The notes: generated from the sequence alone by a model not told the origin. 9,309 bases of DNA from an uncultured Terriglobus sp. (GCA_937859825.1 CALMAP010000139.1:5290-14598), one strand, 5' to 3'. Positions 1 to 7,975 are shown, counted from the first letter of the stretch. Made by a program: numbers and translations.

Positions 1-2141
1 CGACACCGCAAACGGCCAGCACGCTAATGGTGGGCGATGCCGTGAAGGGCACCAAGGCTGCGGCTTACGACCCTACCCGCATGGCCGCCGCGCTACACGC
101 GGCGGGATTGAAGGAGAGCGATCCCGCGAAAATCGTGCCTCAGAACTTCGACCTGATCGACGAGGACAAGACCGCCGTCCTCACCGTCTCCGGGCAGGTG
201 TTCAAGTGCGCGCTTGGCAGTTATACCTGCCAGTCTGAACTGAAGGGCTCCTCAAGCATGACGCGCACGGGCCGCCGTAATGCTACGAGCGCAGTGCTAT
301 CGCCGGACGGCAAGCGCGCCGTCTTCATCCGCGACTGGAACCTGTGGGTGCGCGACATAGGCAGCAATGCAGAAAAGCAGTTGACCACGGACGGCGTAAA
401 GGACTACGGCTACGCCACGGACAATGCTGGCTGGACACACTCCGAACGAGCCATTGCGGTGTGGTCGCCCGATTCGAAGATGGTCGCCACCTTCCAGCAG
501 GACCAGCGGCAGACCGGAGACATGTACACGACGACCACGAACGTTGGCCACCAGAAGCTGGATGCTTGGAAGTATCCGCTCGTTGGCGACGCGCACGTGA
601 CCATAATCGAGCGTGTGGTGATCGACGTGGACGCAGCCAAAGTAACGCGTCTTGCGATGCCGCCGGACCAGCACCGGTCCACCATTTGCGACGATGTAAG
701 CTGCAGCGGTGGCTGGGACGATGTGCAGTGGGGAGCGGACAGCAGAACGCTCGCGTTCGTTTCCACCTCGCGTGACCACAAGCAGGAGAACGTGCGTATC
801 GCCGACCCGTATACGGGTAAGGTGCGCGACGTATTCGAAGAGCACGTTCCCACCTTTTTTGAGAGCGGCTACAACAGCGTGAACTGGCGCTGGCTTTCTA
901 CCCGTAACGAGTTTGTCTGGTTCTCACAGCGGTCAAACTGGGGCAACCTGTACCTGTATGACGCGACAAACGGCAAGCTGAAGCATAGGCTGACGCACGG
1001 CGATTGGAACGTCGACCAGATTCTCGCGATCGACGAAGCCAACGGCGACATGCTGCTGTCCGGTGTAGGCCGCGAGCCTGGCGAAGACCCGTACTACCGC
1101 AGGATTTATAGCACCAATCTGGATGGCAAGAACCTGAAGCTGCTCACCCCGGAAGATGCGGACCACACCGCAACCGTATCCAAAGACGGCAAATACCTGA
1201 TCGACATCTACTCAACGCCGCAAAAGCCGCAGGTTGCGGTGCTGCGCGACCGCTCCGGTAAGGTGATTGAGGAGTTGGCGCACGGCGACATCTCCCGGCT
1301 GCTCGCCAGCGGCTGGCAGCCGCCTGAGACCTTTCACGTAAAGGCGCACGACGGCAAGACGGATGTGTACGGGCTGCTCTTCAAGCCTGCGAATCTGGAT
1401 GTCTCGCAAACATACCCGATCATCAATTACATCTACCCCGGCCCGCAGGGCGGTTCGTTCGGTTCGCATGGTTTTCTCGCATCGCGTGCCGACAGCAACG
1501 CGCTCACGCAGCTTGGCTTTGCCGTGGTGCAGATTGAGGGCATGGGCAATCCGCACCGCTCCAAGTCGTTTCATGATGCTTACCTGAACGACATTGGCAT
1601 CAACGCCGTCCCCGATCAGATCAGCGGCATGAAGGAACTGGCATCGCGCTACTCCTGGATTGACATGGACCGCACCGGCATGTGGGGCCACTCCGGTGGC
1701 GGCAATGCCACGGCAGCCATGATGTTCCGCTACCCGGGATTTATCAAAGTCGCGATCTCAGAGAGCGGCAACCATGAGAACCGTAACTATGAAGACGACT
1801 GGGACGAGAAATGGGTCGGACTGCTGCAGAAGAATGCCGACGGCACCACGAACTACGACGCGCAGGCCAATGCGCAGTACGCAAAGAATCTGACAGGCAA
1901 GCTGATGCTGGCGCACGGCCTGATCGACGACAACGTTCCCGTTTCCAACACCATGCTGGTAGTGGATGCGCTCGAAGCGGCAAACAAGGACTTCGATCTT
2001 GTAGTATTTCCGCACGCTCATCACGGTTACGCCGACATGGCGCCTTATATGATGCGGCGGCGCTGGGACTACTTTGTCGTGAACCTTATGAATTCCAAGC
2101 CTCCACATGACTTCAAAATGCCTGCTGCTCTGCCGCAATGA
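1..2141 (+). CDS. S9 family serine peptidase, DPP-IV-like (5' end outside window)
   Basis: Prolyl-oligopeptidase-type serine hydrolase of the DPP-IV branch, expected to cut dipeptides or short peptides in the periplasm or outside the cell. The frame is open to the left edge with no signal peptide in view, so the true start lies upstream and the ATG at 27 is probably internal. Counting from that ATG, residues ~75-440 look like the DPPIV_N beta-propeller (repeated WSPDSK/SPDGK-type blades) and ~450-695 like the Peptidase_S9 alpha/beta-hydrolase. The triad is visible: Ser556 in GHSGGG, Asp634 in HGLIDDNVP, His666 in HAHHGY. Tyr470 in IYPGP matches the oxyanion Tyr of DPP-IV. The DPP-IV substrate motif DWVYEEE is replaced by DNAGWTHSE (residues 132-140), so only one of the two N-terminus-binding Glu residues seems kept and classical DPP-IV specificity is doubtful. 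It converges on the lipoprotein gene and ends with TGA. The family call is firm; the substrate is unknown. Confidence 0.9.
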   Translation, partial: TPQTASTLMVGDAVKGTKAAAYDPTRMAAALHAAGLKESDPAKIVPQNFDLIDEDKTAVLTVSGQVFKCALGSYTCQSELKGSSSMTRTGRRNATSAVLSPDGKRAVFIRDWNLWVRDIGSNAEKQLTTDGVKDYGYATDNAGWTHSERAIAVWSPDSKMVATFQQDQRQTGDMYTTTTNVGHQKLDAWKYPLVGDAHVTIIERVVIDVDAAKVTRLAMPPDQHRSTICDDVSCSGGWDDVQWGADSRTLAFVSTSRDHKQENVRIADPYTGKVRDVFEEHVPTFFESGYNSVNWRWLSTRNEFVWFSQRSNWGNLYLYDATNGKLKHRLTHGDWNVDQILAIDEANGDMLLSGVGREPGEDPYYRRIYSTNLDGKNLKLLTPEDADHTATVSKDGKYLIDIYSTPQKPQVAVLRDRSGKVIEELAHGDISRLLASGWQPPETFHVKAHDGKTDVYGLLFKPANLDVSQTYPIINYIYPGPQGGSFGSHGFLASRADSNALTQLGFAVVQIEGMGNPHRSKSFHDAYLNDIGINAVPDQISGMKELASRYSWIDMDRTGMWGHSGGGNATAAMMFRYPGFIKVAISESGNHENRNYEDDWDEKWVGLLQKNADGTTNYDAQANAQYAKNLTGKLMLAHGLIDDNVPVSNTMLVVDALEAANKDFDLVVFPHAHHGYADMAPYMMRRRWDYFVVNLMNSKPPHDFKMPAALPQ

Positions 2142-2166
2142 CTGAAGTCTGCTTGAGATAAAAGAA

Positions 2167-2191
2167 AATGCCACCGAAACTCGGTGGCATT
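2167..2191 (-). terminator. Rho-independent terminator between convergent genes
   Basis: A perfect 11-bp stem (AATGCCACCGA pairing with TCGGTGGCATT) with a 3-nt loop lies between two convergent stop codons, at 2141 (+) and 2210 (-). Read on the minus strand the stem runs into a T-rich tail (TTTTCTTTTATCT), so it is a good terminator for the lipoprotein gene. Read on the plus strand the tail is T-poor, so termination of the peptidase transcript would be weaker. Confidence 0.8.
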
Positions 2192-2209
2192 CTGCGTGCT
2201 TGATTTCTC

Positions 2210-2842
2210 TTATTCCACAACACTGCCATCTGGACCGTTTGCGGCAGCGGCCTTCTGCAATTGCCAGCCGTTGCCAGTCAGCACCAGGTTCGCCGTCGCG
2301 CTGCTTGCGGCAGCCAGCTTCGCCTTCACACCGGGATAAGCGGTCTGTATACCTGCGGAGCGGGCCCAGTCCGCAACATCACTAACGGTATAGGTGTAAT
2401 TCACAGTCGTGACCACACCAGGCTGCGTGCCGCCAACAGGTGTGTAGTTTGTAATCTTCTCGACTTTGCGCCTGCCAAAGCAGAAGTTGCCATAACCCGG
2501 CATCTGCGGATCGGCTTTCCATGTTCCGCGGCCTTTGTCGCTTAGATCGTAGTTATTGACCGACTTCGACATTACGATCAGCTTGGTTTTTTCAGCGGTG
2601 GTCCGCACCAGCAGACCCTGATCGACCAGCGCGTCCCACGGCATGGTCTCAGACGAATCTTTGGTATCTGCCTGTACTGGGAACTTCTTCTCGGTTTTAA
2701 AGAGGCATTCTGGGTGCGCATCGTAATAGCTGTTGATTGCGGACTTATAGTTCCCGGCGTCGTCGGCCTTTTTGTTGCAACCAGTTGCAGCCACTATGCC
2801 AATCGTCAGAATGGCCAGAATGGGTGGTATTCCGCGCATCAT
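2210..2842 (-). CDS. Putative lipoprotein of unknown function
   Basis: A 210-residue protein with a bacterial lipoprotein signal: hydrophobic core ILAILTIGIVAAT and a lipobox ending ATGC, with the lipidated Cys at residue 22 followed by NKKADD. It is therefore expected to be membrane-anchored in the periplasm. The mature part starts with an Ala/Tyr-rich stretch (YKSAINSYYDAHPECLF) and holds a DALVDQGLL segment, NNYDLSDKG, and YGNFCFGRRKV. I know similar unnamed proteins from Acidobacteriota but no function for them. Two ATGs are adjacent (2842 and 2839). A purine-rich Shine-Dalgarno, AGAGGAAG, lies just upstream at 2845-2852 and suits either; the first was taken. The GC-rich hairpin at 2861-2880 lies in its leader and a terminator follows the stop. 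It is transcribed divergently from the TonB-dependent receptor. Confidence 0.8.
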   Translation of the reverse strand: MMRGIPPILAILTIGIVAATGCNKKADDAGNYKSAINSYYDAHPECLFKTEKKFPVQADTKDSSETMPWDALVDQGLLVRTTAEKTKLIVMSKSVNNYDLSDKGRGTWKADPQMPGYGNFCFGRRKVEKITNYTPVGGTQPGVVTTVNYTYTVSDVADWARSAGIQTAYPGVKAKLAAASSATANLVLTGNGWQLQKAAAANGPDGSVVE

Positions 2843-2860
2843 GTCTTCCTCTTTCCCTTT

Positions 2861-2880
2861 AGCGCCGGAATCGCGGCGCT
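2861..2880. other. GC-rich hairpin in the leader of the lipoprotein gene
   Basis: AGCGCCG (2861-2867) pairs perfectly with CGGCGCT (2874-2880) around a 6-nt loop. It sits just upstream of the Shine-Dalgarno of the minus-strand lipoprotein gene. On that strand the stem is followed by purines, not by a T tract, so it is not a terminator for minus-strand transcripts. It could affect leader folding or mRNA stability, but no such role can be shown from the sequence. Confidence 0.4.
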
Positions 2881-3047
2881 ACTTTCTTTGGTTAGGATGC
2901 AGAGCAGGCATGTGCGGCTTGCTTCCTAATTTCCGACTGGTGCAACTCTTACGAATTTTCGTTCCCATCGTAGATCAAATGGGCGTATGGTACTCCCGCC
3001 CCGAAAACAGGGAATGGACATGTGCTGTCATACCACGTTCATGCTCT

Positions 3048-3059
3048 GCTCACGTGAGC
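3048..3059. promoter_or_regulatory. Perfect 12-bp palindrome upstream of receptor gene
   Basis: GCTCACGTGAGC is a perfect palindrome with a CACGTG core. It ends 10 nt before the possible GTG start and 28 nt before the ATG of the TonB-dependent receptor. Its place in the 5' leader or core promoter would suit an operator for a dimeric regulator. No regulator is known for it and a 12-bp palindrome can occur by chance. Confidence 0.3.
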
Positions 3060-3087
3060 TTCACAGAAAGTGGATACACCTTTGCTC

Positions 3088-6000
3088 ATGCAACTCAGCC
3101 TGCGTTCCCTCCTTGTCGCGACGGCGTGTGTCACCGTGCCGCTTGCTTTGCATGCCCAGTATGAAAACGGCAGCGTTGTGGGTACTGTTCGCGACAGTTC
3201 CGGTGCGGTGATCGCAGGGGCAGTCATTACAGTCACCAATCGGGCCACGGGTGTGGTTAGCAGCCGTGAGTCCGGCAGCAATGGTGATTTCGAGGTGCCG
3301 GCGCTGCGTGTAGGCCAGTACGACGTCCGTATTGAAAAGCAAGGTTTTGCCGCCGCGAATGCGACAAACGTTACCATCACGGTGGGCTCACGCCAGCGAG
3401 TCGACCTGCAACTTGGCGTAGGCTCGCAGAGCACAACGGTCGAAGTAAGCGACGTCGCTATCAAGGTCGAGACCGACCAGTCACAGCGCGGCGAGGTCAT
3501 CACCAACTATCAGACCGCTGCCCTGCCGCTGGTCAGCCGGAACTATAGCGATCTGATCGGCCTTGTTCCGGGAGCCCGCCAGGCGGGCAACGCTATCAGC
3601 ACCACGGCCACGACAGGTCTGGTCCGCGAGGGTTCGTTCAACGTGAACGGCCAGCGCTCGATGTTCAACAACTTCCTGCTCGATGGTCTCGACAACAACG
3701 CCTATGGCGAGAGCAACCAGGGTTTCAGCAACCAGATCGTTCAGCCTGCGCCGGATTCCGTGGCCGCTTTCAACGTGGTCACGAACAATGAGTCTGCGGA
3801 ATATGGTCGCGCGAGTGGCGCTGTTGTGAACGTTGCCTTCGCGCAAGGGACCAATATGCTGCATGGCCGCGTGTATGAGTTCCTGCGCAACACAGACTTG
3901 AATGCAGTGGGTTTCTTTCGTCCGCCAGGCGGCGTGAAACCTCAGTTCAACCGCAATCAGTTTGGCGGCAACGTGGGCGGTCCGATCCTGAAAGACCACT
4001 TGTTCTACTTCCTTGATTACGAAGGTTTCCGGCAGGTGCGTAAGCAGGTGAGTTCTGCCACGCTGCCCACTCCGGCGCAACTGAACGGCATCTTCTCAAC
4101 AACGGTCTACGATCCTTACAACGGAACGGCCTATGCTGCGGGTACGTCGGTCCTGACCTCGCCAAATACATCTCCTGCGGCGCGTACTGTGGCTGGGCTG
4201 CTCTCCGCATTGCCGGGCCTCACGAGCGCAACATCGAACAACTTCACCACGCTACAGCGCTCAAACAATCTGTCAGACAAAGGTGATCTGCGTTTCGACT
4301 ACACCATCAACGCAAACAACAGCGTCTTCTTTCGTATCAGCGACCTCAAGCAGAACGCGACCGACTTCCCTCTCTTCGGTTTGCCGCTTGACGGCAATAC
4401 CAATGGCAAGCAGCGCATTCTGGACCAGCAAATCGCAATGGGCTATACGCGCGTGATTGGCGCGAACCAGTTGCTGGATGTCAGGCTCGGGTTGTCGCGT
4501 ACCCGGGCGGGTAAATTCTCGCTGTCCATTGGCACAAACCCGGGATTTACCTTTCCGGGCTTACCTGCCGACCCCACGGTCGCTGGCGGTCTGCCCGCTT
4601 TTTCGATCAACGGCTTTACCGCGTTTGGCCGCCAAGCAACAAATCCACAATTCCAGAACCCTTCGTTTGCAAACCCGAAGATCAACTACTCCATGGTTCG
4701 CGGCAAGCACTCGCTCAAGTTTGGCTACGAATACCAATTTCAGGATATGACGGTCCAGGACGTCAATCCGCTTTATGGACAATTTCTATTCAATGGCGGT
4801 TTTTCTGCTTACCGGAACGGTGCGCGGGTGAACGCGTCGACCAGCAATAACTATGTTGCGGACTTTCTTTTCGGCGCCACGAACCAGTACGTTCTCTCAA
4901 GTTACTTCGTTGCGCAGCTCCGGCAGCAGTCCAACTTTGCTTACGTGCAGGACGACTGGAAAGTGCTACCATCGCTCACGCTGAACATAGGTGCGCGGTA
5001 TCAGTATGTGACGCCATACTACGAGGCGCAGAATCGACAATCTAACTTCAATCCCGCGCTGGCCAACAACGCCAATCCGCAGGATGCGCTTGTGCCTGTC
5101 ACCTCGACCGGCAATCGTTACGGTATCGACCCGGATCGGAACGACATTGCTCCGCGCTTTGGCTTTGCCTTTTCGCCCTCACCGGTCACATCCATCCGCG
5201 GGGGATACGGCATCAGCTTCTCTCACTATGATCGTGCGGGCTCCGGCAATGTGCTTGCCATCAATGCTCCGCAGGCGCTGTTCAGTGTGTCGGTTCCGCA
5301 GATTGCTCCTTCCGCAAGCGGCGGAGGCGTAAACAACAGCTATGTGCGCCTCGACACTGGCTTTCCGGCGAACACGCTCACCTTCAACACGCTTACCGAC
5401 AACATCACCTACATCGATAGCAAGACATACCGGGACAGTTACGTTCACAATTACTATGTTGACGTTCAGCGTCAGGTCTTCAAGAACGCGTTGGTCGACG
5501 TGGCTTACGTTGGCAATCATGCCCTGAAGCTGCTGCAGTTTATCAATGCCAACCAGAAAGATCCCTTGAACGGCTACGCGCGTCCTTACCCTAAGTTTGG
5601 CGATATAACTCAGGCGTTGCGCGAAGCGTACGGTAACTACAACGCGATTCAGGTGAAGTACGAGCAGCAGATGTCCGGTGGACTTACCCTGCTGAACAGC
5701 TTCTCCTATAGTCACACGCTCGATAATGCGGGTGCTTCGCTGGAGAGCTCTACACCTTCACCACAGGATGCGCGGAACCTGCGTGCCGATTACGGTAACA
5801 GCGATTACAACCAACCCCTTGTGAATACCACCAGCGTCGTCTACGAGCTGCCTTTCGGCAAAGGCCGACGCTACATGAACAGCAATAAATACCTTGACGA
5901 ACTTTTCGGTCAATGGCAGGTTTCCGCGGTAAATCAGGCGGAAAGCGGGTACCAGTTCAACCTCACCTATACGCCGCCCGCGGCTAACCAGGTTTCAGGC

Positions 6001-6426
6001 CTGACCAGTAGTTTTCGCGGCTCAAACCTGTATCGGCCTAACATTGTTCCTGGTGTGCCGCAGATCGTCAAGGGTGTAACAAATGGAACATCGCGCCAAT
6101 ACATCAATCTCGCGGCGTTCTCGATTCCTTCCTCTGCTGCTGGGCCGTTTGGCAATCTTGCACGCAATGCCTTGCGTTCCCCCGCGGTAAATTTCACCAA
6201 CGTGGCTTTCAATAAGCGGTTTGCCACACCGTTTGAGCGTCTCAACGTCGAGTTTCGCGGCGAACTTTACAACATCTTCAATCACGTGAACTTCGCAACG
6301 CCGGGAACAGGAATTACAGGCACGCAGGCGACGGCTACGGTAACTCCAGGGCTAACCAGTGGTGGCGCATTCACCTCCACGCTCGATCCGCGCATCGCGC
6401 AGTTCGGGCTGAAGGTGCTCTTCTAA
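3088..6426 (+). CDS. TonB-dependent receptor, Oar-like, with carboxypeptidase-regulatory N-domain
   Basis: Outer-membrane beta-barrel transporter of the large Oar-like type expanded in Acidobacteriota. From the ATG at 3088 the protein has 1,112 residues. A signal peptide with a hydrophobic core ends at LHA|Q (about residue 23). Residues ~28-112 form a CarboxypepD_reg-like beta-sandwich (GTVRDSSGAVIAGAVITVTN...QYDVRIEKQGF). Residues ~125-255 resemble the plug (VNGQRSMFNNFLLDGLDNN, SAEYGRASGAVVNV). Family motifs such as KDHLFYFLDYEGFR (~302-315) lead into the barrel, which carries EFRGELYNIFNHVNF near the end and closes with FGLKVLF, the terminal Phe expected for BAM recognition. No TonB box is evident. 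An in-frame stop at 3055 limits the start to GTG 3070, TTG 3082 or ATG 3088. ATG was chosen because it gives the cleanest signal peptide, but none has a clear Shine-Dalgarno. The imported substrate is unknown; receptors of this type are often assigned to glycan or peptide uptake. Confidence 0.93.
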   Translation: MQLSLRSLLVATACVTVPLALHAQYENGSVVGTVRDSSGAVIAGAVITVTNRATGVVSSRESGSNGDFEVPALRVGQYDVRIEKQGFAAANATNVTITVGSRQRVDLQLGVGSQSTTVEVSDVAIKVETDQSQRGEVITNYQTAALPLVSRNYSDLIGLVPGARQAGNAISTTATTGLVREGSFNVNGQRSMFNNFLLDGLDNNAYGESNQGFSNQIVQPAPDSVAAFNVVTNNESAEYGRASGAVVNVAFAQGTNMLHGRVYEFLRNTDLNAVGFFRPPGGVKPQFNRNQFGGNVGGPILKDHLFYFLDYEGFRQVRKQVSSATLPTPAQLNGIFSTTVYDPYNGTAYAAGTSVLTSPNTSPAARTVAGLLSALPGLTSATSNNFTTLQRSNNLSDKGDLRFDYTINANNSVFFRISDLKQNATDFPLFGLPLDGNTNGKQRILDQQIAMGYTRVIGANQLLDVRLGLSRTRAGKFSLSIGTNPGFTFPGLPADPTVAGGLPAFSINGFTAFGRQATNPQFQNPSFANPKINYSMVRGKHSLKFGYEYQFQDMTVQDVNPLYGQFLFNGGFSAYRNGARVNASTSNNYVADFLFGATNQYVLSSYFVAQLRQQSNFAYVQDDWKVLPSLTLNIGARYQYVTPYYEAQNRQSNFNPALANNANPQDALVPVTSTGNRYGIDPDRNDIAPRFGFAFSPSPVTSIRGGYGISFSHYDRAGSGNVLAINAPQALFSVSVPQIAPSASGGGVNNSYVRLDTGFPANTLTFNTLTDNITYIDSKTYRDSYVHNYYVDVQRQVFKNALVDVAYVGNHALKLLQFINANQKDPLNGYARPYPKFGDITQALREAYGNYNAIQVKYEQQMSGGLTLLNSFSYSHTLDNAGASLESSTPSPQDARNLRADYGNSDYNQPLVNTTSVVYELPFGKGRRYMNSNKYLDELFGQWQVSAVNQAESGYQFNLTYTPPAANQVSGLTSSFRGSNLYRPNIVPGVPQIVKGVTNGTSRQYINLAAFSIPSSAAGPFGNLARNALRSPAVNFTNVAFNKRFATPFERLNVEFRGELYNIFNHVNFATPGTGITGTQATATVTPGLTSGGAFTSTLDPRIAQFGLKVLF

Positions 6427-6477
6427 ATCGCGGTTGCGGACTTCATCCGCGGGACAAGCCTGCCAAACTGGATGCGC

Positions 6478-6903
6478 TTATTTCTTTGTGGGTAACTTAC
6501 TCAAGTTGTTCTCCACGGCTTTGCGAACAAGCGCCTTCAGCGCGTCTTCGTTCACAGTGTCACCTTTGCGGATGTCGATAGCGCGGCGCACATTGCCTTC
6601 CAAACTTGAGTTGAAGAGTTTCGCCGGGTCGTGGAGCGATGCGCCTTTCGCAAAGGTCAGCTTTACGACCTGCTTGTACGTTTCGCCCGTGCAGACAACG
6701 CCGCCATGCGACCACACGGGAACGCCTCGCCACTTCCACTCCTCCTTGATTTCGGGGTCTGCCTCGTGAATCAGGCGGCGAATATGCGCAAGCATTTCGC
6801 CTCGCCAGTCGTTTAACTCGGCAATCCTTCCATCGATCAGCGCAGAGGCGGACATCCCCGTTGGAGCTTCCGGTGCTTTCCCCGCGCTCTTCTTCGTCGC
6901 CAT
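6478..6903 (-). CDS. DUF1801 domain protein
   Basis: A 141-residue cytoplasmic protein with no signal peptide. After a Lys/Ala/Pro-rich N-terminus (residues 1-16), residues ~20-138 match the DUF1801/YdhG-like fold: IAELNDWRGEMLAHIRRLIHEADPEI..EWKWRGVPVWSHGG, then KLTFAKGASLHDPAKLFNSSLEGN and a C-terminal helix (ALKALVRKAVENN). DUF1801 proteins resemble the frataxin-like fold of Bacillus Fra/YdhG, where an iron-chaperone role has been proposed; no function is established here. The start at 6903 is chosen over an in-frame ATG 30 nt upstream because AGGAG (6910-6914) lies 6 nt before it. The upstream chitosanase gene ends only 2 nt before this start, with the Shine-Dalgarno inside its last codons, so the two are almost certainly co-transcribed and probably translationally coupled. 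The gene converges on the TonB-dependent receptor (51 bp between stops). Confidence 0.85.
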   Translation of the reverse strand: MATKKSAGKAPEAPTGMSASALIDGRIAELNDWRGEMLAHIRRLIHEADPEIKEEWKWRGVPVWSHGGVVCTGETYKQVVKLTFAKGASLHDPAKLFNSSLEGNVRRAIDIRKGDTVNEDALKALVRKAVENNLSKLPTKK

Positions 6904-6905
6904 GC

Positions 6906-7778
6906 TTAGCTCCTTCCGATCGCCTGCAGGCATGCACGCAAACGCTCCTGCCCTCCCCAGGCTTTCAGCTTCGCCTCACCTGTTTGCCTGATCGCTTGAT
7001 TCCACGCGTCGGCATTCACGCTTCCGGGCACGTTCACTCCCGGGAAGACCACTGTCAACACCTGGTCGCTGATGCCGCGGTTCGCGCGGGCAACGCCGTT
7101 CTTCATGGAGATGGGATCGTTACCAAGGTCCTTGTGCAGCCTTACCGAGCCTTCGCCAAGATCGCCGCCATCCGCGAATACCGCATAGCCGATGGCGGAG
7201 GTTTTCGGCCGATATACCACGGCCAGGTCGCCCGCCTTCACTCCATAGCTGCTGCGGAACGCGGGAGACAGCACGACATAGGGAACCTTGTTCGCATCGA
7301 CCCAATGGCGCTGCGTCTTATCCGGCGTGCCGGGGACGGTCATGGTCGTAGTGGTGATGTATGCCTTGCCGGGCAGCGGATCGCCTTCCTTCTGCAGCAG
7401 TGGTCCGTTCTTGTCCCCGAGGAAGCCAAAGATCGCCACGTGCGAGTAGTCGCCGCTCGCCTGCGCATCGGCCCACGCCTTCTGGCAGATCGCGTACCAG
7501 TGGTCGTGGTCGGTCTTCTTCGTCACGCGCTTGCCGTCAACCACGGCAACCACACCGACGCAGGTCTCCGAGAGGCCTTTGCCGTCCGCAAGGTAGGAGT
7601 CTGGCGCGCCATCCGCGTCTACGGCAAGGCCTGCGGTGGTGAACGCAACCGCGCCATCGACCTTCCATGGCTGTCCGTTGGGCTGGGACGCTGGACGCGC
7701 CGACTGGCCAACAGAACCTGCAGGCACCGCAAGGCTAGTGGATACCGTAAATACCGTCAGGAAACGATGAAGCTGCAT
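6906..7778 (-). CDS. Secreted GH75-like chitosanase
   Basis: A 290-residue secreted protein, probably an endo-chitosanase of glycoside hydrolase family 75, which hydrolyses beta-1,4 links in partly or fully deacetylated chitin. The start at 7778 gives an N-terminal signal peptide (MQLHRFLTVF...LAVPAG, ~residues 1-25) and has a Shine-Dalgarno (GAGGAAC) about 8 nt upstream; the frame runs open further upstream, but that part is non-conserved and would destroy the signal. Family features by eye: VDADGAPDSY (53-62), KVPYVVLSPAF (164-174), GVKAGDLAVVYRP (179-191) and AIGYAVFADGGDLGEGSVRL (195-214). By comparison with GH75 enzymes the likely catalytic acids are Asp203 and Glu209 in ADGGDLGEGS, though their spacing is shorter than in the fungal Fusarium enzyme. 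The C-terminal ~60 residues (VVFPG...CLQAIGRS) look like an added helical tail. It is first in an operon with the DUF1801 gene. Family confidence is moderate to good. Confidence 0.78.
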   Translation of the reverse strand: MQLHRFLTVFTVSTSLAVPAGSVGQSARPASQPNGQPWKVDGAVAFTTAGLAVDADGAPDSYLADGKGLSETCVGVVAVVDGKRVTKKTDHDHWYAICQKAWADAQASGDYSHVAIFGFLGDKNGPLLQKEGDPLPGKAYITTTTMTVPGTPDKTQRHWVDANKVPYVVLSPAFRSSYGVKAGDLAVVYRPKTSAIGYAVFADGGDLGEGSVRLHKDLGNDPISMKNGVARANRGISDQVLTVVFPGVNVPGSVNADAWNQAIRQTGEAKLKAWGGQERLRACLQAIGRS

Positions 7779-7975
7779 TCTTGGTTCCTCTACGAATCGG
7801 TGTGACCAGCAGAGCATACCCGCGCGCCTCAAACGTTTCCAGAGAAATCGACATACGGGAAGCCAACGTAATCGCAATCGATTTGGGTAGGAAGCGCAAC
7901 CTTGCAAAATAGCCTGGGTTTTTACGGACATGCAACAAGGGCCATCATGGCCGGCGGTATCCAAGGAGAGTAGCG
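7779..7975. promoter_or_regulatory. Divergent intergenic region with an inverted repeat
   Basis: This 197-bp stretch separates the minus-strand chitosanase operon from the plus-strand small secreted protein and must hold both promoters. I see no convincing -35/-10 pair for either direction. A perfect inverted repeat, GGCCAT-C-ATGGCC (7940-7952), ends 10 nt before the AAGGAG ribosome-binding site (7963-7968) of the plus-strand gene. It could be a small leader hairpin or an operator. Confidence 0.4.

Noticed and set aside
297..845. Minus-strand open frame inside the S9 peptidase gene
   Set aside because: It is a shadow of the peptidase reading frame; the composition is unlike a real protein and there is no start signal.
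3481..4080. Minus-strand open frame inside the TonB-dependent receptor
   Set aside because: Antisense shadow of a conserved plug region; no support for coding.
6429..6451. Terminator between the receptor and the DUF1801 gene
   Set aside because: Only competing 5-bp stems (CGCGG/CCGCG or GCGGA/TCCGC) with no T tract on either strand.
6904..6933. Ten-residue extension of the DUF1801 protein to an upstream ATG
   Set aside because: The strong AGGAG at 6910-6914 lies inside the extension and is correctly placed for the ATG at 6903.
6861..7805. Long plus-strand open frame (314 codons) opposite the chitosanase gene
   Set aside because: It lies antisense to a gene with a signal peptide, ribosome-binding site and family motifs. 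Its translation is Arg/His/Val-rich with no recognisable domain.
7900..7930. Sigma-70 promoter (TTGCAA at about 7904) for the small secreted protein
   Set aside because: No acceptable -10 element at the right spacing.
7779..7964. N-terminal extension of the chitosanase to an upstream ATG
   Set aside because: It would add 62 Arg/Cys-rich residues before a normal signal peptide. The ATG at 7778 has its own Shine-Dalgarno.
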